Shown here one piece after another: positions 28,936 through 37,139 of a stretch of DNA of 64,000 bases. Under the pieces are notes generated by a model, which was given only the letters and a program-made list of their open reading frames with translations, had not been told where the DNA came from and searched no databases. This stretch comes from Sphingopyxis panaciterrulae (GTDB lineage: Bacteria > Pseudomonadota > Alphaproteobacteria > Sphingomonadales > Sphingomonadaceae), in assembly GCF_014199295.1 (NCBI RefSeq), contig NZ_JACIJH010000017.1, positions 1 through 64,000 of the forward strand, in the 5' to 3' direction. The position numbers and the translations under genes are program-made. Numbering within the stretch: the first letter of the stretch is position 1; each line of letters opens with the position of its first letter.

Positions 28936-29750
28936 CTTGTATCTCCCGTACGGACGATCCGGACAACCATCTGGCGCTTCGCCCCGTGGCGCAGCTCGGC
29001 ACGGGCGAATAGGCGGTCGACGATGTAGAAGCGGCCCGAGACCCGGTAATTGACGAGTTCGGGCTCACCGCCCTCCCCGCTCACGAACAGCGGCGGCGCC
29101 TCGCCCTGCGCAAGGCTCGGCGGAAATTCGATGAAGGTCTGACGGCCGTCATCGAACGCGCGGAGCGGTCGCCATGCAGGCTTGTCGCCGCGGATCGCGT
29201 AGCCGAAATCGAGACGCACCGGGTCGATCGTGGTACGCGCCTCGACCGCCGCGCGCGTCGCGATCGCGGCTCGTTCGATCGCGAGAAGACTGTCGTGCGG
29301 ATAGGTCCAGGACACCGCCGCCATCGCCGTGCGCGCCGTACTCGCCAGCGCGAGATGATAGACGCGCCGGTCGGTGGTGATGATGAGATTGGTGGCGAGG
29401 CCGGGCGCGAGGGGCTTGATCATAATATGGACGCGGCGCTCATCCCCCGCCCCGCTCGTCGTATCGCCGACCGTCCAGCGCGCGGTATCGCCCGCCGCGA
29501 CCGCGACGAGCGCTTCGCCCGGCTGAAGCGCGATGTCGGTAACATGCTCGGGCGCGGTGACGAGGCGGTAGACCCCGCCTTCGACATAAGCATAGGTCTG
29601 GATCGCGCCGCGGTAGTCCTGCGTACGCGGCTCCTTGACTGCTGCGGCCGCCGCCGCACGGACACGCTCGACCGGTCCGGGTCCGGCGCTGGCGGATGAG
29701 CTCAGGACTGCCGCACCGGCGGCGGCAAGGATCGGGCGAAAGCAGATCAT
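28932..29750 (-). CDS. trbG: Conjugal transfer protein TrbG (VirB9-like)
   Basis: This 272-residue periplasmic/outer-membrane-core protein starts with a signal peptide (ILAAAGAAVLSSSASA). It contains the VirB9/CagX-type core with IQTYAYVEGGVYRLVTAPEHVTDIALQPGE, then HIMIKPLAPGLATNLIITTDRR and a C-terminal beta-sandwich ending VVRIVRTGD. It pairs with TrbI in the outer-membrane core complex. Four-base overlaps connect it to both neighbours. Confidence 0.92.
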   Translation of the reverse strand: MICFRPILAAAGAAVLSSSASAGPGPVERVRAAAAAAVKEPRTQDYRGAIQTYAYVEGGVYRLVTAPEHVTDIALQPGEALVAVAAGDTARWTVGDTTSGAGDERRVHIMIKPLAPGLATNLIITTDRRVYHLALASTARTAMAAVSWTYPHDSLLAIERAAIATRAAVEARTTIDPVRLDFGYAIRGDKPAWRPLRAFDDGRQTFIEFPPSLAQGEAPPLFVSGEGGEPELVNYRVSGRFYIVDRLFARAELRHGAKRQMVVRIVRTGDTR

Positions 29751-30532
29751 GGCAGGGCTCCTTCGGCGGTTGCGGGAACGGGAGGGATATCGACGAGCAG
29801 TTCGTCCGCCGGCGGCGGAACGCTCCTGGCCGCAGGCGCCCGCTCCTCGCGCTCATATTCGCGGCTCCAGTCGATGGCCTCGACGTAGAGACCGAGCGGG
29901 TTCCTGCGGAGGACATCGGCGGAACGCGGCGGTTTGACGGCAACGGTCAGCATTGCGGTCCAGCGCGAAGTCGCGGCGAGGCTGCCGCGCTCATAGGCGC
30001 TCTCCTTCCACTTCACCTGCCACGATCGCGGCGAGGCGCGCACGACGCTGGTGATCTCGACCGAGACCGAGCGCGTGCCGACCTGCGCGAAGGGATCGCT
30101 GCTGCGGGCAAATTCGTTGAGGAACAGGGCGCCGCGTTCGCCTGCGAAATCATAGGCGGCGAGCCAATTCTCGCGCATCAGCACCGGGTCGAGCGATATG
30201 CCGCGGACGTTCGCGATAAAACGGCCGAGCGCCCAGGCGATCTGCGGGTCGGTAGGATTATAGTCGGCGGTCGCGGGCGCGACGCTGCGCGCCTCGCCGA
30301 GACGGTCGACCTCGACCACATAGGGCGTAACGCGGCTTTGCACCGACTGCCAGACGAGCCCAGTAGCGAGCCCGGTCGAGAGCAGCAGGCCGCCGAAGGC
30401 CATGATCCGCCAGTTTCGCGCCTGGACGCGCGCGGCGCCGATCCGGTCGTCCCACGCCTGGCTGGCGCGCTGATAGGGCGTGACAGGCTCGGGAGTCAGC
30501 CCGTAGCGTTGAATGGGTCGTTTGAACTTCAT
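29747..30532 (-). CDS. trbF: Conjugal transfer protein TrbF (VirB8-like)
   Basis: This 261-residue bitopic inner-membrane protein has a short cytoplasmic tail, a TM helix (IMAFGGLLLSTGLATGLVW) and a periplasmic VirB8-type domain (YVVEVDRLGEARSV, WALGRFIANVRGISLDPVLMRENW, WQVKWKESAYERG). A Pro-rich C-terminus follows. It serves as an assembly factor of the type IV secretion channel. It ends 4 bp into trbG and begins 4 bp after trbL. Confidence 0.92.
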   Translation of the reverse strand: MKFKRPIQRYGLTPEPVTPYQRASQAWDDRIGAARVQARNWRIMAFGGLLLSTGLATGLVWQSVQSRVTPYVVEVDRLGEARSVAPATADYNPTDPQIAWALGRFIANVRGISLDPVLMRENWLAAYDFAGERGALFLNEFARSSDPFAQVGTRSVSVEITSVVRASPRSWQVKWKESAYERGSLAATSRWTAMLTVAVKPPRSADVLRRNPLGLYVEAIDWSREYEREERAPAARSVPPPADELLVDIPPVPATAEGALP

Positions 30533-30536
30533 CGGA

Positions 30537-31859
30537 TCAATCCTCCTTTTCGGCGATGTCGGGGCTCGCGCCGCTGCCGCCGCGGCTCCCGTCGGAAATC
30601 ACATGGGCGGCGGTTTGCCGCGCCGAGCGGCGGCGCTGGTCGGCCTTGAGGTCGGTCGCCCATGCGGGCGGTGCGGCCGACGGAGCGGCATGTTCGTTCG
30701 ACGGCGGCGAAGCCGGGCTCTTGCTCTGGTTTCCGGCATTCCAGGCGGCGTTGCGCCCGGCAGCCGCGGCTTCGCCGATCCCGAGCGAGCTACCGGCGCG
30801 GCGCGCGGCGTTGGCCGCCGCGCCTTTGGTCGCGGTCGCGACGCCCGAGAGGCCGGCGCCGATCGTCTGCGATCCCGATGTTTCCTGTCCGAGCCTGTAG
30901 GAGGTCGATGCCGCGGCCCCCATCGACGTCCCGGCGCGGACGGCGCCGAGCGCGGCGCCGCCGCCGGCGCGCGCGGCCGCCATGCCGGCGCCGCCGGCAA
31001 CGATCATCGTTCCCGCGGCAGCAGCGACGGTTCCGACAGCGGCACCTGCTCCAAGCTGCGGCGCGCCCGCTACAAGACCCGATGCAATGCCGGGGCCGTA
31101 GATGCCGAGCCCGAGCAGAGCCAACGCACCGAGTGCCAGCGACATGGCTTCCTCGACGTCGGGCTCGGAGCCCGCCATCGTCGTCAGAAAATCGGGAAAG
31201 AAGCCCGAGCCGATGCCGACGATCACGCCGAGCACCATCACCTTGACGCCCGACGATATGATGCTGCCGAGGACGCGTTCGGCGAGGAAGGCCGTCCGGT
31301 TCCAGAGCGCGAACGGCATCAGGGCGAAGCCCGCGAGGCTGGTTAGCTTGAATTCGATCAGCGTGATGAAGAGCTGGATCGCGAGGATGAAGAAGGCGAG
31401 GATCGTCAGGACCCAGGCAATTAACAGCACCACGATCTCGAGGAAGTTAGTGAAGAAATCGATCGGCCCGAGCAGGTCCTTGATCTGGTCGATCAGCGGA
31501 TGCGCCGCCTCGAACCCCGCACCGGCAAGCCGTCCGGGCTTCAGAAGGTCATCGGCCGAGATCGTGCCGCCGCCGGCGGTGATGCCGAGCCCGGCGAAGG
31601 AGCGGAAGATGATATCCGAAAGCGCCCCGAAGTTACCAATGATGAAAGCGAAAACACCGACATAGAGGATTTTCTTCAGAAGCTTTGCGATGACGTCATT
31701 TTCGCCGCCCATCGCCCAGAAGAGCCCCGCGAGCGTGATGTCGATGCCGATCAATATGCTGGTGAGGAACGCGACATCGCCGCCGAGCAGCCCGAACCCG
31801 CTGTCGATGTAGCGGATAAAGGCTTCCATGAAGCGGTCGATGACATTGAGGTCGTCCAT
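30537..31859 (-). CDS. trbL: Conjugal transfer protein TrbL (VirB6-like)
   Basis: This 440-residue polytopic membrane protein starts at ATG 31859 (MDDLNVIDRFMEAFIRYID). Five to seven hydrophobic helices cover the first ~300 residues, for example ILIGIDITLAGLFWAMGG and IVVLLIAWVLTILAFFILAIQLF. The C-terminal ~150 residues are Gly/Ala-rich, then charged. It forms part of the inner-membrane pore. A 116-bp gap separates it from trbJ, where trbK often sits; I see no trbK there. Confidence 0.9.
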   Translation of the reverse strand: MDDLNVIDRFMEAFIRYIDSGFGLLGGDVAFLTSILIGIDITLAGLFWAMGGENDVIAKLLKKILYVGVFAFIIGNFGALSDIIFRSFAGLGITAGGGTISADDLLKPGRLAGAGFEAAHPLIDQIKDLLGPIDFFTNFLEIVVLLIAWVLTILAFFILAIQLFITLIEFKLTSLAGFALMPFALWNRTAFLAERVLGSIISSGVKVMVLGVIVGIGSGFFPDFLTTMAGSEPDVEEAMSLALGALALLGLGIYGPGIASGLVAGAPQLGAGAAVGTVAAAAGTMIVAGGAGMAAARAGGGAALGAVRAGTSMGAAASTSYRLGQETSGSQTIGAGLSGVATATKGAAANAARRAGSSLGIGEAAAAGRNAAWNAGNQSKSPASPPSNEHAAPSAAPPAWATDLKADQRRRSARQTAAHVISDGSRGGSGASPDIAEKED

Positions 31860-31975
31860 CGGGCGGGCTTTCGAAGGGGATGAAGGGTCCGCGGGGCCTC
31901 GCAGGGGAGCATGCAAGACCCCGCGGCGAACGGCGGGCCAGGAGAGGGGCAGCCTCGCGCCGTTCGTGTCGCTGG

Positions 31976-32692
31976 TCAGCGGATCGGGGTGTAGGCCTTG
32001 CCGTCCCCGAGGAAGCGGCGCATGCGCTCGCGCGCTTCGGCCGCGCTCTGCGCCGCGCGGGCGCGGTCGAGCATGTCGGCCTCATAGGCGGCCGCCATCA
32101 TCTGCTGGAGCTGCATCTGCTGCTTGGCGGCGAGCGCGAGAAGCTGGTTGGTCGCCTGTTGCGCCTGCAGGCTACCCTCCGCACTCGAACTCCGCGCCGC
32201 GACCTCGGCGAGCACCGCGGCATCCTCCTTGACGTCGGCGGCGATCCTGGACTGGACGGCGAGTGTGCGGCGGTACGACGCCATGGCAGCCTCGAGCCGC
32301 GCCTTCGCCTGCGCGACGCTGGCCGACCGGGTCAGCCCGGAGAAGTCCTTCGGGAAGAGCGCCGCCATGCGCGCGTCGAGCTGGTCGACGCCGAAATCGA
32401 CGCCTTCGGCCTTCTCCATCAGCGCCTCGACGCGCGCGAGATTGTCCTTGAGCTTCGCTAGCTCGGGGAAATCGACGCGCTTCAAATGCTTGTCCATATT
32501 GGAGAGCATCTGCGCCTCGTTTTGCAACTGCCTGATTTGCTGGTCGATCTGCTTGAGCGTACGCGCGGCGGTGAGCAGGTTCTGCGAGTAATTGGCCTGA
32601 TCGAACACCGGCATCGCAGCGGCGGGTGGCACGGCAAGCAGCAACGCCGGAATGGCGGCAGCGGCAAGCAGCATATGGGCAAGCGTCTTCAT
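31976..32692 (-). CDS. trbJ: Conjugal transfer protein TrbJ (VirB5-like)
   Basis: The product has 238 residues, with ATG 32692 as start; longer frames upstream are shadow of trbE. The signal peptide is LLAAAAIPALLLAVPPAAA. The mature part is helical: MPVFDQANYSQNLLTAARTLKQIDQQI and a long Gln-rich helix (KQQMQLQQMMAAA), typical of TrbJ/VirB5 pilus-tip proteins. It overlaps the trbE stop by 4 bp. Confidence 0.9.
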   Translation of the reverse strand: MKTLAHMLLAAAAIPALLLAVPPAAAMPVFDQANYSQNLLTAARTLKQIDQQIRQLQNEAQMLSNMDKHLKRVDFPELAKLKDNLARVEALMEKAEGVDFGVDQLDARMAALFPKDFSGLTRSASVAQAKARLEAAMASYRRTLAVQSRIAADVKEDAAVLAEVAARSSSAEGSLQAQQATNQLLALAAKQQMQLQQMMAAAYEADMLDRARAAQSAAEARERMRRFLGDGKAYTPIR

Positions 32693-35154
32693 GGCATGTC
32701 TCCTTCTTGGGGGGCAGGTTGATCGGTCGTGGGGAGGCCGGGAAAGCCGGCGAGCAAGTCGGCGGCCCAGTCGAGGCCGGCATCGCGAAGAAAATGCGAC
32801 GCGAAATCGGCTTCGCCATGCTCGGCGAGGATGGCGTCGATCCGCGCTTGCGTCGCCGGATCGGACGCGCCGCAGAGCGCCAGCGCGACGGGTCCGAGAC
32901 CAAGCTCGAAGAGGCGGTTGCCGCGTGCCGACTGGAGATAATATTGACGCTTCGGCGTCGCGTGCGCGACCAGCTCGATCTGCGCTTCGTTGAGCCCGAA
33001 GGCAGCGTAGGCGGCGCGGCTCTGCGGCTCGATGGCGCGATCGTTCGGCAGCAGGATGCGCTGCGGACAGCTTTCGATGATCGCGGGCGCGATGCTGTTG
33101 TTCGAGATATCGGCGAGGCTCTGCGTCGCGAAGATCACCGCGACATTCTTCTTGCGCAGCACTTTCAGCCATTCGCGGATGCGCGCCGCGAAGAGCGGAT
33201 TGTCGAGAAAGATCCAGGCCTCGTCGAGGATGAGCAAAGTCGGCCGTCCGTCGAAGCGCGCGTCGAGCCGGTGGAAGAGATAGGAGAGGACGGGCTCGAC
33301 CACACTCGCCTGCCCCATCAGCGCCTCGGTCTCGAAACATTCGACTGATCCGAGCGCCAGCCCTTCCTCGGCGGCGTCGAGCAGGCGTCCGTGCGGACCT
33401 TCGAGCGTGAAGGGCTGGAGCGCCGCTTTCAGCGCATTCGACTGGAGGAGCAGCGACAGACCGGTGAGCGTGCGTTCCGAGGCGGGGGCGCTCGCGAGGC
33501 TGGTCAGCGCCGACCAGATCGCGTCCTTGGTGTCGGGGGTCACCGCGACGCCCTCGTGCGCGACGAGCGAGGCGATCCAGTCGGCGGCCCAGCTGCGCTC
33601 CTCCGCGCGGTCGATCCCGCGCAGCGGCTGGAAAGCGAGCATATCCTCACCCTCACCGAGCGGATGGTGCCGCCCGCCCATCGCCAGCACCGCGGCGCGC
33701 GCCGAATTGCCCTTGTCAAAAATGTAGAGCTGCGCGTCCGCGTAACGGCGGAACTGCAATGCGATGAGCGCGAGCAGCACCGACTTCCCTGCCCCCGTCG
33801 GCCCGGCGATCATCATATGGCCGACGTCGCCGATGTGCGTCGAGAGGCGGAACGGCGTCGATCCGCCGGTCTCGGCCATAAGCAGCGGCGGGCCGCCGAG
33901 ATGGGTGTTCCAGCCGGGCCCGGCCCACACCGACGATAGCGGCATCAGGTGCGCGAGATTGAGGCTGTGGACGAGCGGCTGGCGGACATTGGCATAGGTC
34001 TGCCCCGGCAGGCTCGAGAGCCAGGCCTCGACCGCATTGACGCTCTCGCGGATCGCGGTGAAGCCCAAGCTATGGACGATGCGCTCGGCGGCGCGCAATT
34101 TTTCTTCGGCGCGCGCGCGATTGCGATCCGATACCGTGATCGTCGTCGTCAGATAGCCGAACGACACATGATCGCCGCCGAGCGCCTGAAGCGCGGCATC
34201 GGCGTCGACGACCTTGTTGTCGGCGTCGCTGTCGAGCAGTTGCGCGGGCTGGTTATACATCACCTCGCGCAGCAGCGCCGAGAGCGACTTGCGCTTGTTG
34301 AACCATTGCCGCCGGAGCTTGGTCAGCGCAGCGGTCGCCTCCTGCTTGTCGAGCGCGATGAAGCGCGTCGTCCAGCGGTACGCGAAACCCTGTCCGTTGA
34401 GCGCGTCGAAGATGCCGGGGCGGCTGATCGAGGGAAAGCCGAGGATCGTCAGCGACCGCAGATACTCGTCGCCGAGCATCGGCTCGAGCCCGCCCGTCAG
34501 CGGCGTGTCGGCGAGCAGTGCGTCGAGATACATCGGCGTCGCGGGAACGCGGATACGATGGCGGTGCGGCGAGATCGCGCGGTGGAGATAGGTCAGAGTC
34601 TCGCTGTCATCGAGCGCGCGGACCTCGGGCATGAAAGAAGCCATCAGGTCGATCGCGCGCAGGCTCTCGGCCTCGAAGCGCGCGAGCGCCTCGCACCAGT
34701 CGCGCGCGCCGGTAGCGGCGCCCGGACGTTCGATGAGTGCGCGCCCGGCGCTGTCGGCCTGGTCGGCGGGCGGCATCCAGACGAGCGTGAGATGGAAATG
34801 GCTCTCGAAATGCTGCCGCTCCTTGTCGTCGAACGCGGCGCGCCGTTCGGCATCGACGAGCCACGAGGCCGCGTCGGGGAAGTCGCTCTCGGGATAGCCC
34901 GCCACGGCGACGCGCTCGGCCTCGAAGAAGAGCGCCCAGCCCGAGCCGAAGCGCCGCAGCATATTGTTCGCGCGGGCGCAGGCGGCGACCAGCTCGGCCT
35001 CGGTCGCGCTGTCGAGGTCGGGACCGCGAAAGGCGATGCTGCGCTGGAAGCTGCCGTCCTTGTTGAGGACGACACCCGGCGCGACGAGCGCCGCCCACGG
35101 CAGATGATCGGCGAGCCGGTCGGCGCGCGGGCGATATTCGGCGAGATTCAGCAT
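32689..35154 (-). CDS. trbE: Conjugal transfer ATPase TrbE (VirB4-like)
   Basis: This 821-residue T4SS ATPase starts at ATG 35154 (MLNLAEYRPRADRLADHLPW). An N-terminal CagE/TrbE domain covers about residues 1-400. The P-loop is GPTGAGKSVLLAL at about residue 450, and Walker B is PTLLILDEAWIFLD at about 640, followed by NVAVIFATQSLADI. It powers pilus biogenesis and substrate transfer from the cytoplasmic face. The start overlaps trbD by 7 bp. Confidence 0.96.
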   Translation of the reverse strand: MLNLAEYRPRADRLADHLPWAALVAPGVVLNKDGSFQRSIAFRGPDLDSATEAELVAACARANNMLRRFGSGWALFFEAERVAVAGYPESDFPDAASWLVDAERRAAFDDKERQHFESHFHLTLVWMPPADQADSAGRALIERPGAATGARDWCEALARFEAESLRAIDLMASFMPEVRALDDSETLTYLHRAISPHRHRIRVPATPMYLDALLADTPLTGGLEPMLGDEYLRSLTILGFPSISRPGIFDALNGQGFAYRWTTRFIALDKQEATAALTKLRRQWFNKRKSLSALLREVMYNQPAQLLDSDADNKVVDADAALQALGGDHVSFGYLTTTITVSDRNRARAEEKLRAAERIVHSLGFTAIRESVNAVEAWLSSLPGQTYANVRQPLVHSLNLAHLMPLSSVWAGPGWNTHLGGPPLLMAETGGSTPFRLSTHIGDVGHMMIAGPTGAGKSVLLALIALQFRRYADAQLYIFDKGNSARAAVLAMGGRHHPLGEGEDMLAFQPLRGIDRAEERSWAADWIASLVAHEGVAVTPDTKDAIWSALTSLASAPASERTLTGLSLLLQSNALKAALQPFTLEGPHGRLLDAAEEGLALGSVECFETEALMGQASVVEPVLSYLFHRLDARFDGRPTLLILDEAWIFLDNPLFAARIREWLKVLRKKNVAVIFATQSLADISNNSIAPAIIESCPQRILLPNDRAIEPQSRAAYAAFGLNEAQIELVAHATPKRQYYLQSARGNRLFELGLGPVALALCGASDPATQARIDAILAEHGEADFASHFLRDAGLDWAADLLAGFPGLPTTDQPAPQEGDMP

Positions 35155-35408
35155 GTAAGCTCGCCTTTCTGTCGAAGATGCCGCGCGAGCACCGGCGCGA
35201 ACTCGGGATCGCGTTTCGCCGCGAACACCATCAGCGTGTGTCCGAGCGCCCAGAGGATGAGGCCCGCGACCCATTGCTGGAGCCCGAGCCCCATCGCCGC
35301 GGCGATGGTGCCGTTGACGATCGCGAGCCCGCGCGGTGCGCCGCCAAGCAGGATCGGCTCGGCGAGCGACCGATGGATCGGCGCTTCATAGCCTGCAATG
35401 TGGCTCAT
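35148..35408 (-). CDS. trbD: Conjugal transfer protein TrbD (VirB3-like)
   Basis: This 86-residue protein has GYEAPIHRSLAEPILLGGAPR followed by a hydrophobic helical hairpin (AIVNGTIAAAMGLGLQQWVAGLILWALG) and an AKRDP motif, the signature layout of TrbD/VirB3. It is an inner-membrane partner of TrbE. The start is ATG 35408, overlapping the trbC stop (ATGA). Confidence 0.92.
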   Translation of the reverse strand: MSHIAGYEAPIHRSLAEPILLGGAPRGLAIVNGTIAAAMGLGLQQWVAGLILWALGHTLMVFAAKRDPEFAPVLARHLRQKGELTC

Positions 35409-35755
35409 GCGACGAGCGCCCCGCCGCCGAAGCTGAAGAAGGAGAGGAAAAAGCTCGAGGCCGCGAAGGCGATCGAAAGGCCGAACACGATCTGGATCAG
35501 CCGCCGGAAGCCGCCGGAGGTCTCGCCGAATGCCAGCGTCAGCCCGGTGGTGATGATGATGATCACCGCGATGATCTTGGCGACCGGCCCCTGCACCGAT
35601 TCCAACACCTGCTGGAGGGGTTCTTCCCACGGCATACCCGACCCCGCGGCGAGCGCCGTTGCGGCAAGGCCGAGCGCCAGGCCGGCGGCAAGAAGCGGGC
35701 GCTCGGCGTGCGTGCCCATGGCAGCGCGCGACATCGCAAGGGGAATCAGGGACAT
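35405..35755 (-). CDS. trbC: Conjugal transfer pilin TrbC (VirB2-like)
   Basis: This 116-residue prepilin has a signal-like N-terminal helix (LLAAGLALGLAATALAAGSG), WEEPLQQVLESVQGPVAKI, then two long hydrophobic helices (IIAVIIIITTGLTLAFG and IVFGLSIAFAASSFFLSFF). This is the VirB2/TrbC pilin arrangement, and the mature product is the major pilus subunit. It overlaps the trbB stop by 10 bp. Confidence 0.92.
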   Translation of the reverse strand: MSLIPLAMSRAAMGTHAERPLLAAGLALGLAATALAAGSGMPWEEPLQQVLESVQGPVAKIIAVIIIITTGLTLAFGETSGGFRRLIQIVFGLSIAFAASSFFLSFFSFGGGALVA

Positions 35756-36735
35756 GACATTTCTCCTTCAGGCTCGATGGAAAGGTCGGTGAGCGCGTAG
35801 TCGCCGGTCGGGCCGACGCCCTCGACGCGCGCTACGCCCGAGATGCGGCGCGCGGCACCGCGCCCGGCGATGAAGACGATGAGATCGATCGCCTCGGCGA
35901 TCAGGCGCCGCGGTACGGTGACGACACTTTCCTGGACCAGCTGCTCGATCCGGGTCAGCGCCGATGCCGCGCTATTGGCGTGGACCGTCGCGATCCCGCC
36001 GGGATGTCCGGTGTTCCAGGCCTTGAGCATGTCGAGCGCCTCGGCGCCGCGCACCTCGCCGACGATGATGCGGTCGGGGCGGAGCCGCAGCGTCGAGCGG
36101 ACGAGATCGCCCATCGACACCGCCCCCGCGCGCGTGCGCAGTTCGACACGGTCTGGCGCGGGGCACTGGAGTTCGCGCGTGTCCTCGATCAGGATCACGC
36201 GCTCATCGAGGCTCGCCATTTCGGCGAGCAGCGCGTTGGCGAGCGTCGTCTTGCCTGAGCTGGTACCGCCAGCGACGAGGATATTGAGCCGCTCCACCAC
36301 CGCCAGCGACAGGAGGCGCGCCGCCTCGGGTGTCGCGATGCCGGCACCGACATAATCCATCAGCGTGTAAACCCGCGCCGCAGGCTTGCGGATCGAGAAG
36401 CAGGGCGCGAGGCTGACGGGCGGCAGCAAGCCTTCGAAACGCTCCCCTGCCCCCTCGCCGTGCGGCGGCAGCTCGGCGCTGACGATCGGCGACGCCGCAT
36501 GCACCTCGGTCCGCGCATGGCTCGCGACGAGCCGGACGATCCGCTCAACCTGCTCGGGCGCCATTCGCACGCCGGTATCGACGCGGCCTTCCCCGAGGAC
36601 ATCGACGCGCAGCGCCCCGTCGGGATTGACCATCACCTCGACGACATGCGCGTTCGACAGCGCCGCCTCGATCGCGGGGCCCATCGCGCTGCGCAGCATC
36701 GTGCGACGCCGTTCGGCCGCGATCTGCGCGCTCAC
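35746..36735 (-). CDS. trbB: Conjugal transfer ATPase TrbB (VirB11-like)
   Basis: This 329-residue secretion ATPase starts at GTG 36735, overlapping the upstream stop (GTGA). The N-terminal domain (MGPAIEAALSNAHVVEVMVNPDG) precedes the P-loop VAGGTSSGKTTLANALL. The Asp box region (ILIEDTRELQC), Walker B (DRIIVGEVRGAEALDML) and His box (GHPGGIATVHANSA) follow. It is a hexameric cytoplasmic motor for pilus assembly and transfer. Confidence 0.96.
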   Translation of the reverse strand: MSAQIAAERRRTMLRSAMGPAIEAALSNAHVVEVMVNPDGALRVDVLGEGRVDTGVRMAPEQVERIVRLVASHARTEVHAASPIVSAELPPHGEGAGERFEGLLPPVSLAPCFSIRKPAARVYTLMDYVGAGIATPEAARLLSLAVVERLNILVAGGTSSGKTTLANALLAEMASLDERVILIEDTRELQCPAPDRVELRTRAGAVSMGDLVRSTLRLRPDRIIVGEVRGAEALDMLKAWNTGHPGGIATVHANSAASALTRIEQLVQESVVTVPRRLIAEAIDLIVFIAGRGAARRISGVARVEGVGPTGDYALTDLSIEPEGEMSCP

Positions 36736-37139
36736 GAGCCCGTTCCCGAACCGAAACTGCCGCGGCCCTCGCGGAAGGCCTCGACAACCTTCGCCGTGAA
36801 CCATTCGAAGCGCTCGCGGCCCTGCGCGCGCGCAACGTCGTCGCCCTCGGCGACGGGCGGCACCGACGCGAGCAGGTAGCGCACGAGAAGCGCGAGGATC
36901 TCGATCTCGATCTGGCTGTTGCGCTCGATCCGCGCGAGCACGCGAGCGAGCCCATCGAGGCGCGGACCGAAGCGTTGCTGCAGTTCATTGACGCCCTGAC
37001 GCGTGAGCCAGGTCTCGAGCGCCTCTGCGAGGATCGTCGATTTGGTCACGCCGGGCTTTCGCGCGAGCAGCGCGAGGCGGTCGCTGAGGCCGCGCTCGAG
37101 AAAGAGCTGGTGCCGCACCTGGCTGCCGCGCGCGCTCAC
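36732..37139 (-). CDS. Ribbon-helix-helix (CopG-like) conjugation protein
   Basis: This 135-residue protein starts at GTG 37139, inside the traG stop (GTGA); longer upstream readings are shadow of traG. The N-terminal segment VRHQLFLERGLSDRLALLARKPGVTKSTILAEALETWL is a ribbon-helix-helix fold of CopG type. The C-terminal part is amphipathic helix. It is found between traG and trbB in many alphaproteobacterial elements and may regulate transfer genes or assist the relaxosome. Confidence 0.8.
   Translation of the reverse strand: MSARGSQVRHQLFLERGLSDRLALLARKPGVTKSTILAEALETWLTRQGVNELQQRFGPRLDGLARVLARIERNSQIEIEILALLVRYLLASVPPVAEGDDVARAQGRERFEWFTAKVVEAFREGRGSFGSGTGS

Noticed and set aside
31860..31975. 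trbK between trbJ and trbL
   Set aside because: The 116-bp gap has no suitable small lipoprotein frame.
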